Below, in pieces: positions 1 to 5,225 of a DNA stretch of 6,334 nucleotides. The stretch covers positions 9,601 to 15,934 of the forward strand of contig PLCK01000298.1 in assembly GCA_003134755.1 (NCBI GenBank), written 5' to 3'. This DNA is from Actinomycetota bacterium. GTDB taxonomy: Bacteria > Actinomycetota > Actinomycetes > Acidothermales > Acidothermaceae. The number at the start of each line of letters is the position of its first letter. Within the stretch, counting starts at the first letter, position 1. Below the pieces are notes generated by a model. That model did not search any database and was not told the origin of the DNA. It was given only the letters and a program-made list of their open reading frames with translations. The position numbers were made by a program, and so were the translations under genes.

Positions 1-68
1 GGATCGCGGGTGCTGTGCTTGATGATCTCGGGTGGCGCGTAGGTGGCCACCGTGGCAACGCTCGACAT
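1..68 (-). CDS. 5' end of a leftward gene, product unknown (partial)
   Basis: Read on the minus strand, an ATG at 68-66 opens 22 codons with no stop before the window edge (protein begins MSSVATVATY and continues with an APPEIIKHST stretch). A strong Shine-Dalgarno, AAGGAG, lies at 79-74, five bases upstream of the ATG, which is the main reason to believe this start. The fragment is too short to assign a family. It shows no signal peptide or hydrophobic segment. It diverges from the gene starting at 229 and shares with it a 160-base intergenic region holding an inverted repeat, so the two may be co-regulated. The rest of the gene is outside the window. Confidence 0.6.
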   Translation of the reverse strand, partial: MSSVATVATYAPPEIIKHSTRD

Positions 69-166
69 GACTGCTCCTTCGGGCCGATCTCACCGCCGAC
101 GTAGTTGAAGAGCGGACAGGTGCCCGCGAGATACATGGGACGCGGTTGTCGATTTAGCCGTTGGTC

Positions 167-188
167 GGCCGTCATACGCGTGACGGCC
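167..188. promoter_or_regulatory. Perfect spaced inverted repeat between divergent genes, candidate operator
   Basis: GGCCGTCA at 167-174 is mirrored exactly by TGACGGCC at 181-188, around a six-base centre. It sits between two divergent starts (68 on the minus strand, 229 on the plus strand), 40 bases before the ATG at 229. A TTGTCG hexamer at 146-151 could be a weak -35 for the rightward gene, which would place the repeat over the -10/start region. This is the usual geometry of a repressor site, for example for a TetR-type dimer, but no regulator gene is in the window. It could instead form an RNA hairpin in the leader. Confidence 0.4.
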
Positions 189-228
189 CGCTCGGGCCGG
201 CGCCGATGCTCACGAAGGGACACACGCT

Positions 229-918
229 ATGGACCACAGCCAGAACGGATCGGCCGGCGCGGGTACGGAGGTGTTTCTGCTGACAGTGCGCGGAACGCCG
301 AACGCGGAGACTGTCGGTGCCGCTCGCGACCTGCACAACGCAACAGCCGGTGCGCCCCAGAGCGTCGCCGTCGCTCGGGCGCTCGGCGATTTGAGCCACA
401 ACGTGTTCGTGCCGACCGACCCATCGGATTCGCGTCTGCTGTTCATCGACACCTGGAACAACCCGGCGGGCGTCGGCCAGTTCTTCAGCAACCCGCAGGT
501 CGCCGAGTCCGCCGGCAAGCTGTTCAAAGACCGCGACGCCACGCTGTGGACGCAGGCCGTCGGGTTCGGTAGCTACAGCCTGCCCGCGCCGAGCGGCCGG
601 AGCGTAGCCGGCGTCGGGTGCTTGCGTGCCGACGTGACGTCGCTCGATGCGGCTCGTTCGGCATTCCAGGCGGACGCCGCTGCGCACATCAGTCAGGGCC
701 GGCTGGCCGGTCTGGTGGGTCACCAGGTGTGGGTACCGGCTCCGGTACCGGGCGTCGAGACAGCAGTCGAGGTGCTGGGAGTCGACTACTGGCTCGACGT
801 CGACCAGATGGTCGCGTTCTACAAGGACACGTACGCGTCGCAGCTCGGTCCGGTGTTCACCGGCGCGCCCGACACCGCGACCTGGAAGTCCGCGGGCGGT
901 GACTGGATCGAGTGGTGA
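229..918 (+). CDS. Two-domain protein of unknown function, probable tandem alpha/beta-barrel (ABM/DABB-like)
   Basis: A 229-residue soluble protein without signal peptide or membrane segment. The ATG at 229 follows GAAGGG (215-220) at a good distance, so this start is well supported. The two halves look duplicated: HNVFVP (57-62) matches HQVWVP (165-170), DTWNNPAGVGQFF (74-86) matches DYWLDVDQMVAFY (186-198), and ATLW (104-107) matches ATW (217-219), with an offset of 108-113 residues throughout. A strand-helix-strand layout with aromatic-rich helices and a repeat of about 100 residues suggests two fused ferredoxin-like domains, as in antibiotic-biosynthesis-monooxygenase-like or stress-responsive dimeric A/B-barrel proteins. 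That fold assignment is inferred from pattern only. No catalytic residues are recognisable and no substrate can be named. The gene is divergent from the gene at 68 and ends 19 bases from the convergent acetyltransferase gene. Coding is near certain; function is unknown. Confidence 0.85.
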   Translation: MDHSQNGSAGAGTEVFLLTVRGTPNAETVGAARDLHNATAGAPQSVAVARALGDLSHNVFVPTDPSDSRLLFIDTWNNPAGVGQFFSNPQVAESAGKLFKDRDATLWTQAVGFGSYSLPAPSGRSVAGVGCLRADVTSLDAARSAFQADAAAHISQGRLAGLVGHQVWVPAPVPGVETAVEVLGVDYWLDVDQMVAFYKDTYASQLGPVFTGAPDTATWKSAGGDWIEW

Positions 919-937
919 CCTGAAGTCGTTCGGCTCG

Positions 938-1393
938 TCAGCGGATCACAAGGGCCATGCGTGGCGCGTCGCTGAACTGCGTGACGGCACGTCCGACCTC
1001 GACGAAGCCGACACTGCGATAGAACGGGAGTGCGTGTGGGTTCGCCGTCACCTCCAGGCGCCGCGCGCCGCGCGCACGCAGCACGTCAACGATCCGGGCG
1101 ACGAGTGCGGCGCCGATGCCGCGTCTTCGCCAATCCGGGTCGACGAACACGTCGTCCAGGTCGATGCCGTCGGCGGTCTCGACCCAGGTCGCGAACCCCA
1201 CCACCGAGCCGTCCTCCTCGGCGACGTGCGTGCGCCCGTCGGCGATGCCGTCGGGTGGCAGGACCAGGAACTCCGGATGGGTAAGCAGATTGTCGCGGTC
1301 GCCGGCGTTCGACAGGGATGCGCGGCGGTAGACGGCAGCTGCGGCGGCGTAGTCGGCGGGTGTACCGAGCCGAATCACAGATGCAGTGTGCAC
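938..1393 (-). CDS. GNAT-family N-acetyltransferase
   Basis: A 151-residue single-domain GNAT protein, normal length for the family, which transfers an acetyl group from acetyl-CoA to an amine. The order of elements fits: a beta1-alpha1 start (IRLGTPADYAAAAAVYRRA, from residue 7), strand 4 with VGFATW (65-70), strand DLDDVFVDPDWR (78-89), the acetyl-CoA pyrophosphate loop R89-R-R-G92-I-G94-A matching R/Q-x-x-G-x-G/A, and the C-terminal FYRSVGF (124-130) typical of motif B. The substrate cannot be told: members act on small molecules, antibiotics, peptides or protein N-termini. The start codon is GTG at 1393; the ribosome site is weak (GAAGACGG about 12 bases upstream), and a second GTG at 1378, directly before IRLG, is a credible alternative. 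The gene is convergent with the gene ending at 918 and divergent from the tRNA gene. No operon partner is seen. Confidence 0.9.
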   Translation of the reverse strand: MHTASVIRLGTPADYAAAAAVYRRASLSNAGDRDNLLTHPEFLVLPPDGIADGRTHVAEEDGSVVGFATWVETADGIDLDDVFVDPDWRRRGIGAALVARIVDVLRARGARRLEVTANPHALPFYRSVGFVEVGRAVTQFSDAPRMALVIR

Positions 1394-1468
1394 GAGCGAC
1401 GCCGTCTTCGCGCGCGTCGCGTAACGGCCTGGACGGCTCTCGGCACAGCTGACGAGTGGGTGTGCCGA

Positions 1469-1474
1469 TACCCT
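1469..1474 (+). promoter_or_regulatory. Possible -10 box of the tRNA-Ser gene
   Basis: TACCCT fits the actinobacterial TANNNT -10 pattern and ends eight bases before the mature tRNA 5' end, so transcription would start almost at the tRNA. A CTGACG hexamer at 1449-1454 could act as -35, but the 14-base spacing is short. Weakly supported. Confidence 0.3.
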
Positions 1475-1482
1475 TGCCGACT

Positions 1483-1569
1483 GGAGGGCTCGCCTAGAGG
1501 CCGATGGCGGCGGTCTTGAAAACCGCTATGAGTGCAAGCTCATCGTGGGTTCGAATCCCACGCCCTCCG
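1483..1569 (+). tRNA. tRNA-Ser, anticodon UGA
   Basis: A complete 87-base class II tRNA. The acceptor stem pairs 1483-1489 (GGAGGGC) with 1562-1568 (GCCCTCC) perfectly, followed by the G discriminator at 1569 expected for serine tRNAs. The anticodon stem pairs 1510-1514 (GCGGT) with 1522-1526 (ACCGC) around the seven-base loop CTTGAAA, with anticodon TGA at 1517-1519, reading UCA and other UCN codons. A long variable arm (TGAG/CTCA, 1529-1542) marks it as serine. The T arm pairs 1545-1549 with 1557-1561 around TTCGAAT. The CCA end is not encoded. tRNA-Ser genes are common integration sites for mobile elements, but I see no second copy of the 3' end in the window and no integrase. Confidence 0.97.
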
Positions 1570-1654
1570 CTCGCTGACCTGGGGAAATCGCATCCCACGA
1601 CGCCTTCCTCTTCAGCCGTGGTCTATCGCTGCTTCGGGCCCATGCAGCGGCTGA

Positions 1655-1660
1655 TATTGT
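1655..1660 (+). promoter_or_regulatory. Candidate -10 box upstream of the sugar permease gene
   Basis: TATTGT fits TANNNT and is the best -10-like hexamer in the otherwise empty stretch 1570-1774 between the tRNA and the permease. The matching -35 position (1632-1637, CTTCGG) is poor. The start would fall near 1667, at the edge of the inverted repeat at 1666-1687. Apart from these two elements I see nothing in 1570-1774: no gene, and no hairpin followed by a T-run to end the tRNA transcript. Confidence 0.3.
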
Positions 1661-1665
1661 CTGCC

Positions 1666-1687
1666 GCGTTCGATGCGTCCCGAACGC
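1666..1687. promoter_or_regulatory. Spaced inverted repeat, candidate operator for the permease gene
   Basis: GCGTTCG at 1666-1672 and CGAACGC at 1681-1687 are perfect inverted copies around eight bases. The repeat lies just downstream of the TATTGT hexamer at 1655 and 87 bases before the permease start, where a repressor would block transcription. Sugar ABC genes of actinobacteria are often controlled by LacI-type regulators binding palindromes, but this element does not match a consensus I know, and no regulator is encoded nearby. It could also be a hairpin in the mRNA leader. Confidence 0.3.
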
Positions 1688-1774
1688 TGGTGCCCGAGGG
1701 CGCGCCGCTGGAGTGCTCGCATTGGCGTGGAAGCCGCTCGCGCCCTTATTGAGGCGGAGGTCGGGCTGACCATC

Positions 1775-2620
1775 GTGAGCCGCCGTCGTCGCGACCGAGC
1801 GACCGTCGCCCGCAACGGCCTGAGAACCCTCATTTTGGTGCTGTTCGCCATCTTCTTCGCCACCCCCCTCGTCTGGCTGGTGCTGGCGACCACGAAGAAC
1901 GGAGAGCAACTCCAGCTCGGCGCGCCGTTTGGGTGGGGGAGCATTCAGCAGCTCATAAGGAATTGGCACCGACTCACGGGGTTCGAGGGCAACGGCGCGT
2001 ACGCCCTCTGGTTCCGCAACACCGTGGAGTACGCGGGCACCGCCCTGCTCATCGTGCTGCTCGTCGACATTCCGGCCGGCTATGGCCTGGCCATAGCCGG
2101 CGGGCGGGTACGGCGCCCGCTGATGCTCCTGACGATGATTGTCATGCTCATCCCCAACTTCGCGCTCGTGCTGCCGATCTTCCTGGAGATGAACGACGTT
2201 CACCTCCTCGGCAACGCGTTCTCGCTGATCCTGCCGTTCTCGTTCTTCCCGTTCGGGGTCTACCTCGCCTACCTCTACTTCTCCACCGCCACGCGGCAGG
2301 ACCTGCTGGCCGCCGCCCGGATCGACGGATGTTCGGAGCTCCAGGTGTTCCTGCGGATCGCGCTGCCGCTGGCGAAACCGATCGTGGCGCTGATCGCCTT
2401 CTTCAGTTTCGTAGCGAACTGGAACAACTACTTCTTGCCGCTGGCGATGCTGCCGGACAGCAAGGGCTATCCCCTGCAGATCGGGTTGACCCTCCTGCCC
2501 AGGAACAGTCCGGTCCTGGCCCTGGGAGTCTTCGTCTCGATCCTGCCCGTGCTGTTCGTCTTCTTCGTCTCCCAGCGGTTTGTCGCCGCAGGTCTGCACG
2601 CAGGAAGCACGACGGACTGA
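1775..2620 (+). CDS. Carbohydrate ABC transporter permease, MalG family
   Basis: An integral membrane subunit of a sugar importer (CUT1 type). From the GTG at 1775 it has 281 residues, the usual MalG length. The frame stays open upstream to an ATG at 1673, but that would add a non-membrane extension foreign to the family. The start MSRRRRDR followed directly by the first membrane segment is typical, although the GGAGG at 1756-1760 is 14 bases away, a little far. Six hydrophobic segments lie near 17-38, 85-108, 115-137, 145-168, 202-224 and 246-268. The cytoplasmic EAA loop, which docks on the ATPase, is at about 176-198: AAARIDG (179-185) and IALP (195-198) fit, but the eponymous Glu is Ala (A179). 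The tail QRFVAAGLHAG matches the family end. Such permeases work as heterodimers with a MalF-type partner plus binding protein and MsmX/UgpC-type ATPase; none is in the window. The ATPase that follows belongs to another class. Sugar specificity cannot be told. Confidence 0.92.
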   Translation: MSRRRRDRATVARNGLRTLILVLFAIFFATPLVWLVLATTKNGEQLQLGAPFGWGSIQQLIRNWHRLTGFEGNGAYALWFRNTVEYAGTALLIVLLVDIPAGYGLAIAGGRVRRPLMLLTMIVMLIPNFALVLPIFLEMNDVHLLGNAFSLILPFSFFPFGVYLAYLYFSTATRQDLLAAARIDGCSELQVFLRIALPLAKPIVALIAFFSFVANWNNYFLPLAMLPDSKGYPLQIGLTLLPRNSPVLALGVFVSILPVLFVFFVSQRFVAAGLHAGSTTD

Positions 2621-2673
2621 ACTAGCGTGGGAATCGAGCACCTCTGATGAGGCGTGCGATTGCGGACCCGATT

Positions 2674-2678
2674 GAAGG
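2674..2678 (+). promoter_or_regulatory. Ribosome binding site deciding the ATPase start
   Basis: GAAGG at 2674-2678 directly touches an ATG at 2679, too close for initiation, but lies six bases before the in-frame GTG at 2685. The GTG is therefore the likelier start. The difference is two residues. Confidence 0.5.
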
Positions 2679-2684
2679 ATGCGC

Positions 2685-3593
2685 GTGGTTGCCGAAACCG
2701 CAGGATTGCTCGAGATTGACGGGCTGACTCGACGGTACGGGACCATCGTTGCCCTTGATGGTCTGTCGTTCTCTGTGCAGGCGGGTCAGGTGGTCGGATT
2801 CTTGGGTCCGAACGGCGCGGGTAAGACGACCACGATGCGCGCCGTGTTCGGACTGACCGATCTCGACTCCGGCGAGGTCAGGTGGAACGGCACCAAGGTC
2901 GACCAGCCCGCCCGACGCCGGTTCGGCTACATGCCCGAGGAGCGCGGTCTGTACCCAGGGATGCTCGTCGGGGACCAGGTCGAGTACATCGGCCGGCTGC
3001 ACGGCCTAAGTGCCGCGGACGCCGCGACTGCGACGAAGATGTGGCTTGAGCGTCTCGGCGTCGCCGATCGTGCGAGTAGCAAGGTTGACGTGCTCTCGCA
3101 TGGCAATCAACAACGCGTCCAACTGGCGGCCGCTCTCGTCCACGAGCCCGAGGTGATCGTGCTCGACGAACCATTGTCTGGACTGGATCCTGCCGGTATC
3201 GATGACATCGGCGCTGTTCTCGTCGAGCGCGCAAATGCGGGCTGCTGCGTGTTGTTCTCAAGCCATCAGCTGGACCTCGTCGAGGATCTCTGCGAGTCGG
3301 TGACGATCATCGACCACGGCAAGCTCGTGGCGAGTGGTCGCGTGGACGACCTCGCGACCAGCGGCCAGCGACGGTTGGTCGTGCGTGTGGACGGCGAGCG
3401 CGACGCCGCGTGGGCGAGGCACCTCCCGGGCATAGTCGTGTCCGAGACCAATGGTGGTGAGGCGCGACTGGTTCTTGACGAATCGATCGACAGCGATGTG
3501 GTGCTGAGGGCGGCGATGGCAGCCGGCCGGGTGACTGAGTTCAGCTTCGCGCGTCGACGTCTGTCGGAAGTGTTCCGCGAGGCATTGGCATGA
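2685..3593 (+). CDS. ABC transporter ATP-binding protein, NatA-like (ABC-2 export type)
   Basis: A 302-residue cytoplasmic ATPase that powers the membrane protein encoded next to it. Motifs in order (numbered from the GTG at 2685): Walker A GPNGAGKTT (41-49), the Q-loop region with GYMPEERGLYPGM (82-94) in the form usual for the NatA/YhaQ group, signature LSHGNQQ (137-143), Walker B VIVLDEP (157-163), D-loop SGLDP (165-169), and the switch histidine H194 in SSHQLDLVE. All catalytic positions are intact. A region of about 80 residues follows (from RRLVVRVDG to EVFREALA), like the DUF4162 C-terminal domain of this group. The start is chosen from the ribosome site at 2674-2678; an ATG at 2679 gives two more residues. 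Its stop overlaps the next gene by ATGA at 3590-3593, so the two are almost surely co-translated. It follows the sugar permease by 64 bases, but the class differs, so they are unlikely to form one transporter. NatA itself is a sodium exporter; the substrate here is unknown. Confidence 0.95.
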   Translation: MVAETAGLLEIDGLTRRYGTIVALDGLSFSVQAGQVVGFLGPNGAGKTTTMRAVFGLTDLDSGEVRWNGTKVDQPARRRFGYMPEERGLYPGMLVGDQVEYIGRLHGLSAADAATATKMWLERLGVADRASSKVDVLSHGNQQRVQLAAALVHEPEVIVLDEPLSGLDPAGIDDIGAVLVERANAGCCVLFSSHQLDLVEDLCESVTIIDHGKLVASGRVDDLATSGQRRLVVRVDGERDAAWARHLPGIVVSETNGGEARLVLDESIDSDVVLRAAMAAGRVTEFSFARRRLSEVFREALA

Positions 3594-4957
3594 CCCAACA
3601 GATCATCCTGGCGGTCGTCGTGGTGTTCGTCGCGGCTAGGCTGACGCTTCGCTACCGGCGTCATCGCGCGCGCCCAGCATCGACGTCGCTGCCGCCTGCG
3701 ACATCATCAGCCCCGTCGTCGAAGCCGCCGCGGCGTTCGGTACTGGTTAGTGTGTTCGGCGATGCTGGGCTCGTGGCACAACGAGAGATACGCGAACGGA
3801 TCCGGGGACGCGTGTTCCAAGTCGGGACGGCGATCATCCTGCTCGTCGTTGTCGCCGCCATCGTGATCCCGGTCCTCACCCGGAGCAAGTCCCAACCGGA
3901 ACGGGTCGGCGTCGTCGGGGCCCTGTCCGCACCGCTGCGCACAGCCGTCTCAGCAACCGCCGACGGGATCGGCACAACGATGACGTTCGTGTCCGAGCCT
4001 GACCAGTCGGCTGCCGATGCTGACCTTCGGTCAGGCAAACTCGATCTGCTGATCGTCGACGCCGAGCAGGTCGTCGTGGCCACCGCGATCAGCGCGGGCG
4101 ATACCTCCACGACCGCGCAACTCGCGGGCGCAGCTGCGCAGACTCTCGGAACGGCCGCAGCCTTCCAGGCGGCCGGGCTGACCGCGGCTCAAGCCGACGC
4201 AATTAGCCATGCGAAACCGGTCCCAGTTCTCGGTCTCCGACCAGCAGCCACTGGGCATCACAAGCCCTCGCCCGCGTCCGTGGTCACACTCGTTCTGGTG
4301 TTCGTGATGCTGTCCCAGTACACCACCTGGATCCTGACCGGAGTTGTCGAGGAGAAGACCAGCAGAGTCGTCGAGGTGCTGTTGGCGGCGGTGCGTCCCG
4401 CGCAGCTGCTTGGAGGCAAGGTACTCGGGATCGGGCTCGTGGCGGCCGCTCAGGCGAGCCTGCTGGTCGCCGTCGCACTCGGCTTATCCAAGGCCGTCGG
4501 CTCCGACCTGTTGCACGGCACCGGAGCGCTCACTGTACTCGTCGCGTTGCTCTGGCTCGTGCTCGGCTATGCCTTCTACTGCTGGGTATATGCCGCCGCT
4601 GGCTCGACCGTCGAACGCCAAGAACAGGTACAGAGCCTCGCGTTTCCGTTGGTGGTTCCCGTGGTCGTTGGCTACCTCGTCTCAGTGACCGCGGCTGCAT
4701 CGGGTACACCGAACACCTTCCTCGATGTGCTCGCCTACTTGCCGCCGACGGCCCCCTTCGCCATGCCAACGCTTGTCGGCCTTGGCGCGGCGACCTGGTG
4801 GGAGTTCAGCATCTCGGTTGCCCTGAGTGTCGCCAGCACAATCGCCATCGCGCGCCTTGCGACGTCCGTCTACCGGCGAGCAATCCTGCGGACCGGTCGA
4901 CGCGTTCGCATCCGTGAGCTCATGTCGGCGAAGCCCTCCGCTTCACCGCGAACATAA
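3590..4957 (+). CDS. ABC-2 type transporter permease, NatB-like
   Basis: A 455-residue membrane protein, partner of the ATPase just upstream, whose stop codon it overlaps (ATGA, translational coupling). The core looks like NatB/YhaP: the amphipathic lead-in AQREIRERIRGRVF (63-76), a membrane segment at 80-97, a large extracytoplasmic domain (about 100-228, rich in Ala and Thr), then membrane segments near 231-250, 279-299, 313-336, 350-368, 378-398 and 404-422. The family signature is clear at 254-280: EEKTSRVVEVLLAAVRP followed by QLLGGKVLG. The C-terminus is basic and cytoplasmic. Unusual is the first part: an additional hydrophobic segment at about 4-20, a basic patch RYRRHRAR, and a Pro/Ser-rich linker (about 29-48) before the usual family start near 60. 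This could be a genuine extra membrane anchor. With the ATPase it should form an exporter; NatAB relatives move sodium, drugs or peptides, and the substrate cannot be inferred here. Confidence 0.95.
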   Translation: MTQQIILAVVVVFVAARLTLRYRRHRARPASTSLPPATSSAPSSKPPRRSVLVSVFGDAGLVAQREIRERIRGRVFQVGTAIILLVVVAAIVIPVLTRSKSQPERVGVVGALSAPLRTAVSATADGIGTTMTFVSEPDQSAADADLRSGKLDLLIVDAEQVVVATAISAGDTSTTAQLAGAAAQTLGTAAAFQAAGLTAAQADAISHAKPVPVLGLRPAATGHHKPSPASVVTLVLVFVMLSQYTTWILTGVVEEKTSRVVEVLLAAVRPAQLLGGKVLGIGLVAAAQASLLVAVALGLSKAVGSDLLHGTGALTVLVALLWLVLGYAFYCWVYAAAGSTVERQEQVQSLAFPLVVPVVVGYLVSVTAAASGTPNTFLDVLAYLPPTAPFAMPTLVGLGAATWWEFSISVALSVASTIAIARLATSVYRRAILRTGRRVRIRELMSAKPSASPRT

Positions 4958-4997
4958 CCTGGCGCTTGCGGCACCATGTCCCCGACGACCCGCGTCC

Positions 4998-5073
4998 GGT
5001 CTATTAGCTCTGCCTGGGGCGACGTTCGACTTAGGACGATTTGCTCTGCCCCAATGGGACATTCGGCTCTGCC
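4998..5073 (+). repeat. Three direct repeats GG(A/T)C-N5-GCTCTGCC, DosR-box-like regulatory array
   Basis: Copies at 4998-5014 (GGTC, TATTA, GCTCTGCC), 5034-5050 (GGAC, GATTT, GCTCTGCC) and 5057-5073 (GGAC, ATTCG, GCTCTGCC) share 11 fixed bases of 17, with the five-base middle free; they start 36 and 23 bases apart. The third copy, with the preceding G, fits the mycobacterial DosR/DevR box well (GGGAC at 5056-5060, then G, C and C at positions equivalent to 13, 15 and 17). A looser match to it, GCGACGTTCGACTT, lies at 5019-5032 (10 of 14). Copies 1 and 2 fit the DosR pattern less well. The array lies upstream of an hsp20-type start, and hsp20/acr genes are classic DosR targets. The repeats are seen; the DosR assignment is inference. 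Confidence 0.55.
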
Positions 5074-5162
5074 CGCGGTTTCTACGTGGGGCCACGATGC
5101 TGCTGCTTGGTCGCCTCCGCGTTTGGTGAGGAGGTGAGTCCAGCGAGGCGACAAGATCGCGC

Positions 5163-5168
5163 TAGAAT
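5163..5168 (+). promoter_or_regulatory. -10 promoter box upstream of the chimeric hsp20 gene
   Basis: TAGAAT is close to TATAAT and fits the actinobacterial TANNNT pattern. It lies 57 bases before the ATG at 5226. No good -35 is seen 16-18 bases upstream, which is common in actinobacteria or where an activator replaces it. It would give a leader of about 50 bases. The repeats at 4998-5073 lie about 100-180 bases upstream of this start, farther than the usual DosR position near -42, so either another promoter near 5095 exists or the array acts at a distance. Confidence 0.45.
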
Positions 5169-5176
5169 CGCGCGTG

Positions 5177-5210
5177 AGGCGACGCGCGGACGTGGCGCGC
5201 GGCTTCGCCT
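5177..5210 (+). promoter_or_regulatory. GC-rich hairpin in the 5' leader, next to the ribosome site
   Basis: AGGCG (5177-5181) pairs with CGCCT (5206-5210), and inside it CGCGC (5183-5187) with GCGCG (5195-5199), leaving a seven-base loop and a one-sided bulge. The hairpin ends exactly where the Shine-Dalgarno AAGGA (5211-5215) begins. It does not mask the ribosome site and is too GC-rich for a simple thermosensor, but could affect mRNA stability or translation. Confidence 0.35.
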
Positions 5211-5225
5211 AAGGAAGTGATCGGT

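Noticed and set aside
647..1519. Plus-strand open frame of 290 codons across the end of the first gene, the acetyltransferase and part of the tRNA
   Set aside because: It is Arg/Ser/Thr/Pro-rich, overlaps a convincing gene on the same strand and a GNAT gene on the other, and runs into the tRNA.
1483..1569. tRNA-Ser as the attachment site of an integrated element
   Set aside because: No integrase, no phage or conjugation gene, and no repeat of the tRNA 3' end is visible in the window.
1580..1597. Small hairpin (TGGG/CCCA) after the tRNA as a terminator
   Set aside because: It has only four or five pairs, an eight-base loop and no T-run.
1673..1774. Longer N-terminus for the sugar permease from an ATG at 1673
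   Set aside because: It would add 34 residues absent from the family and place the start inside the inverted repeat at 1666-1687. The GTG at 1775 gives the normal length and N-terminus.
2641..2652. CCTC/GAGG mini-hairpin between the sugar permease and the ATPase
   Set aside because: Four base pairs with a four-base loop are expected by chance, and there is no T-run.
1526..2746. Long minus-strand open frame (406 codons) opposite the sugar permease
   Set aside because: It is antisense to a clear MalG gene, has a strongly biased Gln/Glu/Arg/His composition, and ends in GVGFEPT, the well-known false peptide made by reading a tRNA gene backwards.
4958..5225. Direct repeats as a CRISPR array or origin iterons
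   Set aside because: Only three short copies with unequal spacing (36 and 23 bases), no cas or rep gene nearby, and a position directly upstream of a gene favour a regulatory role.
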